Assembly (NCBI GenBank): GCA_009823395.1
Contig: CM020501.1
Span: 13,539,361 to 13,603,360 of the forward strand
Source of the DNA: Thamnaconus septentrionalis
Lineage: Eukaryota > Chordata > Actinopteri > Tetraodontiformes > Monacanthidae
DNA: 64,000 nucleotides
Direction: 5' to 3'
Shown piece by piece: positions 12,801 through 24,475 of this stretch (positions are counted from its first letter, which is position 1; the number at the start of each line of letters is the position of its first letter). The position numbers were made by a program, and so were the translations under genes. The notes beneath the pieces are model-generated. The model did no database searches and was not told the DNA's origin. It saw only the letters and a program-made list of their open reading frames with translations.

Positions 12801-15800
12801 ATCTAAAATGTAACCACTTGATGTCGCTGCTCCTTCCCAAGTGTCGGACCAACAGGCTCAAGAACTCCTTTGTCCATCATGCCATCACACTCTACAACTC
12901 CTCACTTGGGGGGAGGAGGAGGACGTAGAGTGCTGAGGGTGGTAGTAGTAGGGAAGGGAGGTGGCCATTTCTGCTCTTGTGCAACTCATGAGCACATAGA
13001 AATGGACACTCTTCCTATGCTGCATAAATCACACCCTCACCCAACAACAAAGCCACATCCAGTATTTTTATATGTATTTATATTATTCAATTCTTCTTTT
13101 ACTGTATATTAGTAATTATTTACTATTCTTATACCTGTGTGCCGCTATTTATTATCTGTGTGCTGCTATTTTGTATATCTGTGTGCTTAAATCTCTTCCA
13201 TCTGTGTGCTGCTTCAATCCACTGCTGCTGGAAGTTTTCATTTCCCTGAGGGAGTCATCCCAAGGGGATCAATAAAGTCTGTCTATGTCTATGTCTATGT
13301 CTAAAATCTCCAAATATTACACACTTAAACTTAAACTTAAACTTAAAGCATGCACTGTCTGTTTAGTACCTCAACTGCTGCTGCAGCACTTCTGTTCTCA
13401 GTAAAACTGTAGCGATCGGCTCAAGCAACACATTCTTCTTCCCCTTTTTTTTCTGGAAGCCCGACACGTTCTGGCCCCTCAGCACAGACACCAGCAGGAC
13501 GTCGGCCCACGAACGGATACACAGGCTGTGACACAGGTCAGAGCAAAGTTGAGGAAACACTTTAGACTGAGGGCAGGCAGGCAGGCAGGCACACACACAC
13601 ACACACACACACCTGTTCTTCAGTTTTTTAAGGTCGACAGGGACACAGTATGTTTGGAAGAAATCTTGCAGTTTTTTTCTGAACTCCAGTTTAAAATCAG
13701 CCATCACCATCTGCCTCTGCAGCGATGTGATCACCCTGGAGCAAACAAACAAAAAACGTATAATTTAAGGAGGGAAATCATCAAGTCAAGTGTCAACTGT
13801 CCGTGTGTGTGTGTGTGTGTGTGAGTGTACCTCTGCAGTAGCATCCCTTTGGCCCTTCCAACATCTGCCACTGGGGAAACCAAGACAAACCCGCTGTGTT
13901 CACAAGAAACAAGCAGCGTTATTCTATTTTGACACTCAGCACTGAACGAGAGCGGAGTCCTCACTGCCGGACCGGACCGCTGAGCTCGTCTTATTTCACT
14001 CAACAAAGAAATGAACAGCATGTAAAAGTCGTCAACACAGGCTTTCCTTTCTTTTTGGTGCTATGCTGAAAAACATGCAGGTGACAGCACAAGTCTCATC
14101 AGCTCATCAGCTGTCCAGCACATCCGTTAGCCATTAACCTTGAAGTTAAAGGTTCAGTGTGTAATATTTGGAGATTTTGAAGAAGAAACGGAGATATCAA
14201 GTGGTTACATTTAATACTCACACACAGACAGTTCTAAGGGTAGGAAAACCAAATTAAATGTATTATACTGTGATTTTCCGCTTTTATTAATGTATTTATG
14301 GGCATATATCATATATATATTAAGCTTTTACCAATATAAAAATCATAAATCAAGCCAAATATTACACACTGGACCTTTAAGACATTTGAATTTACTGCAG
14401 ATTTGGTTTCTCAGTGCCCCTGAATAGTGTGGACTCTGTACCCTGGACCCTGAAAATGGCGCAGGAACTCCTGCGTGGCTCCCAGCCTCATGATGGCAGC
14501 GGCTTTGTCTTCCTGTTTGTCCGCCTCGTCCAGGAAGGATGACACGTGCTCATAGATCGGCGTGTAACTGCGACAAAGAGGAAAACACTGATTGAATTCT
14601 TCACTCCTCTTAAAACAAGGCGAGCTTAGCCGGTGAATTATTACAGTTCATTAGAATAATAAGACTAAAGATCAAGACATGGACACATCAGACACTCACT
14701 CGTAGACAGGGGCTTGCTCTTTGGGCATGTTCAGGCCGTACTCCGCCAAAGGTTTCCCCTTCTGGAAGGAGACCAGCTTCCCGCAGAGCCCTTCCTTGAA
14801 GTCCTGAAGCATCTTCTCTGGAAGAAAGGGACGCGTTCAACCTGATCGACGGCTGTGCCTCAAGTTTCAGGAAGCGATGGACCAGCTACCTGCGTGTTTG
14901 AGGTGTGAATCGATATCGGACACCTCAAGTTTGAAGGTCTGCAGGCCTCCCAGTAGGACGCTGTCCCTCAGGATCTTCCAGTAGACGCTCTTCCTGTGGC
15001 TGTTGCAGTGGCACGCACCGTCGTGGCGCCACGCCTCACACTGAAACACAAAGCCACGATACCAGCCAATCTCCCTCGATGACCTGCACTGCATCATATG
15101 GCCCAGAGGGGCCAAAGCCTTTTTTTGTTAGTTGATTTCAATCAGGCGGGGTCAGTAAAATCACCTATAAATAGACAACTCTTTTGCCCTGAAAGCTATA
15201 AGGCACAGATTTGTAGATTTAACAACACAATCATAATAGGAAATATCTTAATCAGGAAAATTCCAGATTAGTTACAGACTTCCATTAAGAACGCACTTAG
15301 CAACAGCCTGCCAATGATGCTGCAGAGTACATTTAGGTTTAAAACCTGGGGAAAGTGTCTTTCAGATTCAAAACACTTGAATCTGAAACAAAATAACTTC
15401 TTATTCCTGGAGCAGAAAGGCACAGGTTAAAACATCATGTATCCTGTTTTTCCCTACATCCGTATCATTATCTGCACAGCAACAAGCTCAGAACAGAGCT
15501 TGCCGAAACTGCCTCCCTTTTCCCTGCCGAACTTTGCCTCCCTTATCCTGTTATTTAACTGTTGTAGAACAGATACCAAATAAGGTAAAACTTGCGTGAG
15601 TAGTATTCTTCCTTTTCTTTGAAACATATATAAAGCTCTTCTACAGACCATTCGCTGATCTGTTGAACCTGTGCCTTCAAGCTTGAATAAAAAAAACCTT
15701 CAGCAATTGCTTGGACTTTAATTTCTCCACAAATGGTGAACTGCAGGCTTCCACTGTTTCGGCATTAGTTCCAATTTCCATAAACTCCATTAGCACATCT

Positions 15801-16357
15801 CAAATGTGACCGGACTTGATCAACATAGTAGTGAGCTGTAAATGGATGAAATTCCAATTGTGAGTCAAACTATCCGATACTTTCACAGGCCTGAGACGTA
15901 CTGCTGACGCCAGCTTGTCGCAGATGAAGCAGAAGCACTGCTCACAAAATAGATGGTTGTCAGCCACCGGACCTTGGACTGCACCGTCAGTGGCCCTGAG
16001 CAGGACACAAGAGAGAAGAAGCAACTGGCTGTAAAAGGGAAAACTTCAAGGACAGCATTTCCGAGGAGTGCGTAAGTCAGGAAACTTGCGTGAAAGGATG
16101 CAGGGGACAGTCATAGCGAGCGTGAGGCAGCAGTTTAGGACGGCGGGAGAAGGTCACCACCACGTCCTCGGCCGCACCCATGGGAGTGTCTGAGGAGGAA
16201 GAGGAGGAAGAAGAAGAGGAGGAGAAAGAGGTGTAGGTCACTGCTCACAACATGGTTCAAACAACACAGAGTGTGAGACAAAAAGCTGTACCGTTCTTCT
16301 TCTTCTCCTCCTCCTCTTCCGCCTTCACAGTGTCAACCACAGGTCCGGAGCAGACCA

Positions 16358-16388
<31 letters not shown>

Positions 16389-16430
16389 ACTCAGGATGAT
16401 GACATCTCCACAAACCCCGGCCGCACACAT
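9815..16430 (-). CDS. Unnamed cysteine-cluster protein, 601 aa
   Basis: Seventeen exons join in frame on the minus strand: 16430-16292, 16189-16090, 15995-15902, 15040-14890, 14817-14700, 14567-14449, 13870-13831, 13735-13613, 13525-13370, 12307-12254, 12155-11929, 11787-11708, 11244-11191, 11033-10953, 10826-10722, 10554-10449 and 9873-9815. The start is the first ATG, followed by a run of ten Asp (residues 15-24). Residues about 60-130 hold a compact Cys/His cluster: YDCPLHPF, then FCEQCFCFICDK, then CEAW and CHCNSH. This probably binds zinc. The remaining 450 residues look helical, with conserved-looking blocks such as SYTPIYEHVSSFLDEAD-like and ALEWFWDFLACGSG. All introns are GT-AG except intron 2, which has a GC donor. 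The FCxxCxCFxCD pattern resembles plant RIN13-type proteins from memory, but I do not know the vertebrate name or function. It might be nuclear, judging by the acidic and Lys-rich N-terminus. Confidence 0.72.
12391..13335. mobile_element. TTAA-type MITE interrupted by a LINE tail
   Basis: The left part begins near 12391 with GGTGTGTAATATTTGGCCTG and the right part ends near 13330 with ATCTCCAAATATTACACACTT. These match the two ends of the complete element at 14146-14380. The phrase ATGTAACCACTTGAT, which is adjacent to the right end in the intact copy, is here separated from it by about 460 bases of foreign sequence (next entry). The copy also carries extra interior sequence (12560-12800) not present at 14146. 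It lies in an intron of the cysteine-cluster gene. Confidence 0.65.
12840..13302 (+). mobile_element. 3' end of a non-LTR retrotransposon (LINE)
   Basis: Near 12855 the translation reads NSFVHHAITLYNSS followed by Gly-rich sequence, typical of the C-terminus of a fish LINE ORF2. The segment ends with CCCTGAGGGAGTCATCCC, AATAAAGTCTGTC and four TCTATG repeats, a LINE-type 3' tail. A second copy of the tail, inverted, lies at 56696-56765. The element is 5'-truncated and inserted inside the MITE. Confidence 0.7.
14146..14380. mobile_element. Complete TTAA-type MITE, 235 bp
   Basis: Near-perfect inverted ends: TTAAAGGTTCAGTGTGTAAT at 14146 and ATTACACACTGGACCTTTAA ending at 14380. Both termini end in TTAA, consistent with a piggyBac-like target preference or a TTAA-ended TIR. 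The interior is AT-rich and noncoding. It lies in intron 6 of the cysteine-cluster gene. Confidence 0.75.
15126..15735 (+). mobile_element. Possible solo LTR
   Basis: About 600 bases within intron 3 of the cysteine-cluster gene have LTR-like organisation: a TATA-like CATATATAAAGCTC near 15626, a poly(A) signal AATAAA near 15686 about 60 bases later, and a short T-rich tail ending ...CCACA near 15731. The start TGTTAG at 15126 is a guess. No target-site duplication was found, so the boundaries and even the identity are uncertain. Confidence 0.35.
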
Positions 16431-17060
16431 GTTTTGTCTGTCATGGACAAGGACAGGAGGCTAATGATTATCATCTACTGCCACAGCTCAATTTATGACC
16501 TCAGCTTTGCCATGAACATTTCACTGAGCTGGAAGCCTGCACAACACAAGTTGGATCACCACTGCTTTGACACTGGGAAGCAGGACAGCGAGGACATGGA
16601 TGGCATTAGTAGTACAAGCAGACAGAGAGGAAAATATACGTGAGTGACACGGATCAAGTGTTCGCACCTGTCCAGCTAGCTGAGAGCTAGTTGCTGTCTT
16701 TACACCGTTTAGCTATCAGCAAGTCCACGAAGGGCTCTTCTGGCCGTTGTTTTACCAAGGCTGCGTGAACTTGTGTTCATTTGACTAAAAACCTGAAGGA
16801 AGTAGCGGAAAGCTCCCAGGAAAACAGAACACGCTGCTCAGAAACTGTTGAACAAAGGCCAATAACACGGTTTTCACGGCGCTCTTCGTGACACCGGTGA
16901 CGTGAACCGCTCTGTGCGTGTTTGGTCGGTGCATTTACCTTCGCTCTCTGTTCAACTGCGCGACAATTCAGCCCGCCGGGTTTTTAAAGCCCTGCGTCAA
17001 CGGAAGTGACGTTTAAAATTCCCCTTTCTGGACTCGTTCGCAGACGTTGAATGGGGTTCT
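16431..17060 (-). promoter_or_regulatory. 5' region of the cysteine-cluster gene
   Basis: Upstream of the start codon at 16430 there is about 600 bases without a coding exon. On the minus strand a donor-like AGCGAAG/GTAAATG sits near 16938, so a noncoding first exon probably lies at about 16938-17010. GGAAGTGACGT (plus strand, near 17003) contains abutting ETS and CRE-like motifs, typical of TATA-less housekeeping promoters. Inference only. Confidence 0.4.
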
Positions 17061-17153
17061 TCTTTTTAAAGGTTCCCTCAATGGCTGTGTATTGTGCGTT
17101 GAGTTGAGTGGCCATTAATGAGAGTTGGAATTAAATGGTATGTATATATAGTT

Positions 17154-17159
17154 TTTATT
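17154..17159 (-). terminator. Candidate PTCD1 poly(A) signal
   Basis: TTTATT on the plus strand reads AATAAA on the minus strand, about 300 bases beyond the PTCD1 stop codon. A short spacing to the upstream promoter of the next gene is consistent with tandem minus-strand genes. Confidence 0.4.
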
Positions 17160-17456
17160 CCATCAACTTAAAAAAATCATGTGTTCTTTAATGCACATTT
17201 GCACTGACATTTGCTTTTCCGCTTCAGCAATAATGTGGCCATTTTCTTCTTATTCATGTATAAATAAATGGAGATTTGATGTGTTTCGTTAAAGAATACA
17301 ATAGTAAAGCATTACATTTTGATCTAAATTATCGTACAACAGAAGTGATGTGAGAAAGCATTGCCAAACAAACAAACAAACAAACAGTCTGTATTTCCCT
17401 GCTTTTCTTGTTTTTGCAGGTTAAGCCAGTGTTCTGATGTTGGTTGGGGAGTGCTG

Positions 17457-20400
17457 TCACAAAGGAGCACTGCTCTTCTTGCGGGAGTTATATCTCCTCG
17501 CTGCTGCTCTCTGGCTCTTCTGGCTCTCTGTCAGTGCGTCTGAAGTTTCTGTCTTGGTGGCTGCAGAGTCCATCTGTATCTGCGGCTCTGCCTGCTCATC
17601 CTCAGCGCTCTGAGCAGGCGTGTATTTCAGCCACTGCTGGTAGAAGCCTCGAAAACCATTGATGTGGACCAGGTAGTTGTTTCTGGATTTGTACTGATGC
17701 CAATGGAAAAAGGGCAGAATGAAATGAAATGAAATGTGAGAAAACAATACATTCTGCAGTCTTTTAACTTTAAAAATGGATCTCATATGGACAACATGAG
17801 AGGATAAAACAAAAGCCAAACTGTTCAGCAGTCCAGATAGACTTACCTGGTCATAGTTGGGAGGATACTGTGCGGCAAATTCCAGCTGTCGAATGATGAC
17901 CTCGTTAGGCCACACCCCCGCGTTGCTCATGCTCTTCAGGATTGTCTTCAGGTAAATGTAGTCGAGTCGTCGAGCTGCTCGGCCAATCAGAGCTGAGAAC
18001 ACCTGAACATTAGGTTTATGTCCTGCTGCCTGTGAACAGAAGACAAGGAAATGAATAAAAGCACCTCTTCTACTTGGCTGCAAATGGGTACACCTGATGT
18101 TACTTTGTCTCAGTCAGAAGAGACTCAGTCCTGTTATTGAACTTGCTACCCATTCCCAAGTTAATGTTTTCAAAAATGTACATAAAAGGAGCAGAGTTAA
18201 AGTAGTTCTCTGCCATTTTGTAACACAAACTGTTTATTCTAACTTTGATTTCATGATGTGTGTTTGGTTTTTTGGTTTTTAATCACCTCCATGTCTTTGA
18301 GAAGCTGTAGGCCGTCTTTCCGTTGTTCACAGCCCAGCGCCAAGCATCCAAAAGTCTGCACATTTACACCAACATTGCGCTGTTGCATCACGCTCAGCAC
18401 AGCCTGGAAAAAGACGTACATTAAAAACAGGCACAAGCACAAATATATTTCCATATTATAAATAAAGAAATACAATTGTGTTTGTACCTTTGCCCCTTCC
18501 ATGTCACCAGCTTTGGCAGCTGTGCGGATTGCTGAGTTAAAGAAGGCCACATCCAGCTTTACTTGATGCTTCTTGGCGACCCGGAGAAGCAGCTGCAGAG
18601 ACGAGTATCCCGACGTCATGGTGTCGGCCAGCAGGGTCAGAGTCCTGAGATCAGGACTCAGTCCGCCCGCCTCCATTTTCTCCAGGAGACCTTGGGCTCC
18701 TCCAATCAGTGCCAGTCTGTCTGCCGCTTTCTCTGCGGGACCCAGGGAGATGACATCACTTCTCTTCCCCACAAAGAGGTCCAGCAGGTTGGGGGGAGCT
18801 GTGGAATCAGCGGCTGAGGCAACAGGCAGTGAGACGGTTTGCCTCACTGGTATCAAATGGGTGGAGTCTCCTCCTGTGGACTGGTCCTCAGTGTCTCGGC
18901 TGTCTTGCTGACTGCTGCTGACTGGATCGGGTTGGATAAACAATTGCCTCTCCAGGAAGTCAATGTCTACAACGTCCGTACACGCGTCAGACTTTGACGC
19001 ACGTTCTCCTCTGCACTTTGTGTTAGGCATCAGTAGCAGGCTGGTGGCCAGGGAGGGGTCACCAATCCCACAATCCCTTGCAGTTCGCAAAAGAAGGTTG
19101 TAATTTCTGGAGTCAGGATGGATGCCTGACCGCAACATCTGCCGCCAAACCTGAACAAAAACGCGACAAAAAAATGTGTTCATTGATGCTCAGTGAAATT
19201 ACTTGTTTGCTGTACTGTACAAAGAGTTGCGATATTGTTTTGAATGTACATAAAGCAGTTAAGCAGTTGAAACTGTACAACTACATCATACAAGTATTTT
19301 ATTTGATAGACTCTTCAAACTTGCATGCTGGTACACTGTGGAACTTTTTGCTGCTACAACTGTTAGTCAGTTACTTCTAAAATTATGCAGCACCCCCCTT
19401 GGTCCAGGGTGGTAGCTTACCTGTAAGGCCAGCCTGAAACCTGATGCTTTGTCCTTCCAACATCCCATCAGCAGGTAGTGAAATGTCTCCTGGGTTAAAC
19501 GGTGGCCTTTCTCCAGCATCTCCTGCAAACAAGCGCACAGCGATGAGGACAGGACAAGCTACCAGGGAGAGAATACACACAAGGAGGAGTCGGTTCAGCT
19601 CTTACTCGGAGTGTGTGAATTGTGGCTTGGAGGTGGTTGGTGACGGCGTGCGTCTTCAGAAGGGCGTGGTATGTGATGATGCTGAGTTGATAGTTTTTGC
19701 GACGGAGCTCTTGCTCCAGCTTCAGCGCTTGCTGGAGGCCGGCTTCTCTGAATGGCGTCTCGGCGCAGGCGTTGAACAGGGCAGTGTAGGTGGCGTCCGT
19801 GGCATCCAGACCTCGCTTCTTCATCTGAAAGCCATAAGTACACATACAGATTGTTCAGTTTGGTTTTGGATGATCAAAATGAATATATAGTATAAAATTA
19901 TTCCATTCTAAAATGTGCTATGTGATAGAGTGAAATGCTCATACATCATTGTAGAGTCTAAAGGCCTGCTTGAGCTGTCCTGCTCGCCCGCAGCCCCCTA
20001 TGAGGATGGTGTAGTTGAACTCCTCGGGCTGCAGCCTCTCCCCCTGCAGCATGTCTCTGCTGAACACGTCCAAAGCCTCCTGCAGCTGTCGAGAGGACCA
20101 AAACCAAAAGTTAGCCCACAGAAATGCGGCTTAAAACCAATCGAGCCACCTCTGGTCCGCTCACCTTGTTCTGTTTGATGAGCTTCTTGCACTGTAAGAA
20201 ATACCAGTATGGCGTGTTTCTCCTCACGGGCTTCCTACGAGGTTTCTCCGCGTCTTCCTCGTCCCATTCTTGGTGACGGAAGTCCTCAGTGTGTGAGGTG
20301 CTCTTTCTGAACGACCTTTTGGAGGCCATGTCCGAGGACAGGGTGCCGAAGACTTCGTGCTCCTGCGAGTCGCCGTCAGCCGGGGCGGGGAGGGGGCTGC

Positions 20401-20626
20401 GAGGGTCGGCTGACAGGCACACAGGTCTGGCCGAGGGTCTGCCTTGTACATACCATGGTGGAGGATAGAGAAGCCTAGATGACCGAAGCCCTGATAAATC
20501 CCGCAGCTCGGTTGGATTCAAACTCCTCGTTGAGCTCTTGACAGTTGACAACAGCGACAACCTCGCAAAAGGTACAGAGACTCTGCTTCCGTTTCGCACC
20601 CACAAGCAGGCAACCGTCGTTAGCAT
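17457..20626 (-). CDS. ptcd1: PTCD1, mitochondrial pentatricopeptide repeat protein
   Basis: Eight exons join in frame: 20626-20165, 20085-19945, 19824-19606, 19522-19421, 19150-18488, 18403-18287, 18029-17847 and 17693-17457, for 707 aa (human about 700). Diagnostic blocks are [18 protein letters not shown] at the end of exon 1, [52 protein letters not shown], the adjacent LERQLF block, ADRLALIGG, and [18 protein letters not shown]. The N-terminus is basic and hydroxylated, with few acidic residues, as expected for mitochondrial import. PTCD1 is a matrix RNA-binding protein that influences leucine tRNA levels and 16S rRNA stability and so mitoribosome assembly. The predicted PPR repeats run from exon 2 to exon 7; the long exon 5 carries a low-complexity linker. 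The C-terminal tail is Lys/Arg-rich. All junctions are GT-AG with no frame breaks. Confidence 0.95.
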
Positions 20627-21260
20627 TTTTCTGCTGTCTAAGCTAGCTAACCAGTGTGTTGTGTTTTAGAAGATAGTTAACTGTTGTTCATTATCATTGC
20701 TAATGATAACATTATTATTAACCAGTTTAGCAAAACTTTACTGTAAATGTAGCGCCTCTCCCGACCCCTGGCGTGTTGTGTACGCCGCCATGTGTCAAAT
20801 ACAAGAAGAAGACCAGAGCAGTAGAGCGATGATTTCATATTTAGTACCTTTATTAGCTGGTAAAATGTTCACAACAAAATTCACCCGTTTTTCTTTTTAA
20901 AGATTGTGACTGGGTAATAACTGTAATTAACTCAGTGTTAATTTTATCCAGAATGTCACGTGAAATCCAATCGACTAAATCGTTAATGTATTAGAAGGTC
21001 TGTGCGGCGGATTGAAGACGTCCCCCGACGCCAAGAGTTGCCAAGCAGAAATGTTCCGCTTTGAAATGATTTTCGAAAAAAAATCAAAATCATTCAAAGA
21101 CTGTGAAAAAAGTTTCTACCTGGGTAAAATATAGCTTCAGACCTTCAAACATTAATCAGAAATGTCAAGCAGAAAATTGATATGATATAATTCACAATGT
21201 AAATAAATAACCCAAGTAAAATTAACCACAAAATGTTTTTGTTTTGTTTTTAAATTGCGC

Positions 21261-21342
<82 letters not shown>

Positions 21343-21883
21343 CAGGGTTTACTGTTTGGGGATATACAGATAATGATTCTGAATTTCCTTTGACCTAAAT
21401 CTAATCAGTGGGGTTAAGTCTTGCACCATCCAAAATATGTTTCTTATAGAAATAATAAATGTACCCCTTTGTCACAGTATAAAATATAATCTTACTGTGC
21501 TGTATCTTCCAACCATAAAATAATTCACATCACCAATCACATTGCAGATATTTTATAACTTCTTAAATGTCACATAATCACTTTGTTGTGTCTGCTGCTG
21601 TTATTTAACAGAATGTCAGTATGAAATGGATGAAACCAACCATGTAGTCAAATTGAAAACAACATGGGCTTCATTAAGAGACATGTGGGTACCATGCCTC
21701 TGAAAAACCGCACCCTATATTTATATAGTTGGCACTTTTATTTGAGATGGCAGAAATGTACGCACATAAATGCTTTGGGGCTCAGGAGCAACAATTGAGG
21801 CAACAGTGTTACCAAATGTAAAATCCAAACAACACACTTAGACAAACAGTTATGGTCCATCAGTCAATGTTTTGTTTGTAAAC
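20627..21883. other. Intergenic: PTCD1 promoter side and FBXL18 downstream side
   Basis: No gene is supported here. The segment next to PTCD1 (20627-20800) contains CTAGCTAGCTAAC-type sequence and GC-richer stretches that likely include its 5' UTR. The rest is AT-rich and contains a (GT)n repeat at 21262-21341. The FBXL18 transcript probably terminates near 21870. Confidence 0.5.
21262..21341. repeat. (GT)n microsatellite, 80 bp
   Basis: Pure GT dinucleotides following GCGCGC, in the PTCD1-FBXL18 intergenic region. Confidence 0.95.
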
Positions 21884-21889
21884 TTTATT
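21884..21889 (-). terminator. FBXL18 poly(A) signal
   Basis: TTTATT on the plus strand is AATAAA on the minus strand, 65 bases beyond the FBXL18 stop codon. This would give a very short 3' UTR; longer alternatives cannot be excluded. Confidence 0.5.
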
Positions 21890-21953
21890 TCTCACAGAAG
21901 ATAGCACCAACCAGCTGTTGAGCAGCATTCACATCAAAAGCTCCCTGGTGAAG

Positions 21954-24475
21954 TCACAAGGGTGACAAGTGTGGAGGCTGAGCCACGTGACTCTGAAACA
22001 GAGTTATGCGATCCAGCAACGTTAGTGGGATGCCTCTGATGACGGGGGGCAGGTCTTCATGCTGCAGCGGATAGATGACCACGCTCAAGGCGGGACGATC
22101 CTCTGAAAATCTGTCAGGTGGAGGGAGCATAACACGGTGTCAGCCATTAACATTTGATACAAATTTCCCCACTTGCAAACACTCACCTGTCTAGCAGAGC
22201 TCTTTCCAATGTGCGACAGGCCACCAAAGTGTTGTCCATGAACATGTGGCACATGATGACATGGGGACATCGCTCCATAAAGGTTTCTGCGGCCGAGGGG
22301 TCAAAGGTGCCTCTCCGGGAGATGAGGCAGAGACGTTGTAGACGAGTGCAGCATGACAAAGCTTCAAAGAATGACGCGTTTGCGTTGAGGAAGGGCTGCT
22401 CTAATCTAGACACAGGAAACAAATTATACATTTTTTTCAATCACGTGCAGAACATTTTTGACAGTTGCTGATGCGGACGTGTCTAACCTGAGTTCCTCTA
22501 GCTGTGTGCACAGTTTCAAAGCGTCTCTCAGAGCTGGGGCATAGTTCATGATCGACAGTGGTCCGAGGTTGGCGAGCGACAACACCCGCAGGTCTGTGCA
22601 AAGCTTGGCCAGCTGCACCAGCCCAGTTCCGGTGCGGACTCCGGGAAGTCCAGCCAGAGTTACACGCCGCAACCGAGAAAGACCCCCGAGCGCTGCCAGG
22701 TGCGTATCGTTGACCGTTTGCGCCCACGCGCACATGCCGCGCGGCTCCCCGCGACCTCGGCTGCAGGGCTCCAGCCGAGGCAGCGCAGAGACAAAACCGG
22801 GACCGATGAGCTCCAGAGTCTCTAGAAGAGGGCAGCTGGCCGAAAGCTGAGCGAGTGCCGACGTGCTATCACTCAACAGTGAAGAGTCTGAGTCAGGCCT
22901 GTAGTACTGGAGACCAACACGTGCGGACTTTGTGAATCCCACGAACGACGAAGAAGACTTTTGGTTTGCGGAGATCTGAGCCTGTTGGTTTATGCCATCT
23001 GGCAGGGCGCAGGCGGGCAGAGTGAGGGACCGCAAGTGTCTAAATTTGGCCAAGCTGGCGCACAAGTGGGCCTGTCCGTCTTGCCCAGGTGAGTTTTTGT
23101 GGTGGTAGTGTGTGTGCATCAGGTTCAGCCTTTCGATACTGGGACAGCACAGTGCCAGCCGACCAACCGTCCAAGGATCCAGATGATCCTCCACGCTCCT
23201 GGACTCGGCGTAAAGAACCTGGTTGATCCCGCTTAGGTTCAAACTGATGAGGCGCGTCGGATCTGTGACCCCTCCCTCCAGCAGTGACTGGAACACCTGC
23301 GGCCACAGCGCCGGGCAGCGGCTGAAGCTGAGGTGCCACGGACTGTTTCCCTCCAGGGCCTTCTTCAGAGACGGAGAGTCCAGCCAGGTCCTCGGCAGCT
23401 GCAGAGCCTCCAGGTCGCCCCGCTGACTCAGGCTCTGTGCCAGCGACGGAGCGGCGGGCCAGCGGGCGGGACTCGGGCCGGGGATGGACACGAGGAAAAC
23501 TCTGAGATTCCTGGGAACGCTGATGCTGAACACTGCCAGGTAGAGCAGGAGCAGGGTCTGGTTCACCTGTAGCACAAAAAAAGCAGTGGATGAAATCACT
23601 GCAGATTAAAAAAGAGCGGCAGTTTGTGCGCAAAGAAACACTCACCTCCCCTGGAGCCAGCCGGGCAGTAAACTCCTCCAGCTGCTGGTAATGCGGCACG
23701 CTGCTCTGACCCACCATTAACTGGCAGCTGACGCCCACGCCCTCCCTGGTCACGTCTGAGACGTCAAACTGCAGCATCAGCCTGAAGTCACGCAGACAAA
23801 CATCAGATAAACCTAATGCACAGATGCATTACTCTTCGATTAAAATCCACGGGTTCTTACTTGCGGAGTTGGGCACAACACGGCACCACGCCGTAGCTTG
23901 GCGTCAGCAGGGTCTGCCTCAGCTCCGACAGGCGGCTCAGGGAGTCCACCGCATCTGAAGTGAGCGCCGGCAGACTGAAGTCTCCCCTCACGTCGAAAGC
24001 CAGCGACCTGAGCTGGGGGAGGGAGGAGAGGATGCGGGAGAGGCGGGGCGGAGAGAGGCGGCAGCCCGTGACGTCGAGGTGCGTCACCCCTCGGCAGCCG
24101 GAGAGGAGCTCCACCGTGGCGGAAGTGAGCCAGTAGCAACCGTTGAGGCTGAGAGACTGCACGTGTTTGGCCAGGTGCTTCAAAACGTTCCGTATGACCA
24201 AATTGTTTGCCTGGAGGGACAGGAGAGGGGAAAAAAAAGACTCAGCATGTGATTTATCATGCACAAGATGGGTCTACATGATGATAAAAGGTCATTACCA
24301 TGTAGTCCTCAGACAGGCTGACATTTGTGAGGAGGCTCTTGTCATGGCACAGCGTGCGGAACTTGTCGGAGACCTGCGCCACATTCATCAGCAGGTCAGA
24401 CAGCGGAAGGTGGCGGAGGATGCACAGCAGGATCTCGTCGGACAAATCCGACATCCCCACCGATGTGGAAGACAT
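21954..24475 (-). CDS. fbxl18: FBXL18, F-box and leucine-rich repeat protein
   Basis: Six coding exons: 24475-24299, 24210-23861, 23781-23646, 23566-22488, 22405-22187 and 22110-21954, for 705 aa (human about 718). The F-box is near the start (LSDEILLCILRHLPLSDLL, residues about 9-28). Leucine-rich repeats follow. Family-specific blocks include LNGCYWL, TPSYGVVPCCAQLRK, LMVGQSSVPHYQQLEEF, LSLANLGPLSIMNYAPALRD and the C-terminal ITLFQSHVA. FBXL18 is the substrate-recognition subunit of an SCF (SKP1-CUL1) ubiquitin ligase; FBXL7 and LRRK2-type targets have been reported for mammals. Introns are GT-AG. A noncoding first exon probably ends at 24884, and its ATG creates an overlapping upstream ORF (separate entry). 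The neighbouring beta-actin gene matches mammalian synteny. Confidence 0.95.

Noticed and set aside
15454..15651. 65-aa minus-strand frame as an exon of the cysteine-cluster gene
   Set aside because: It lies within the LTR-like block in an intron and does not fit between exon phases.
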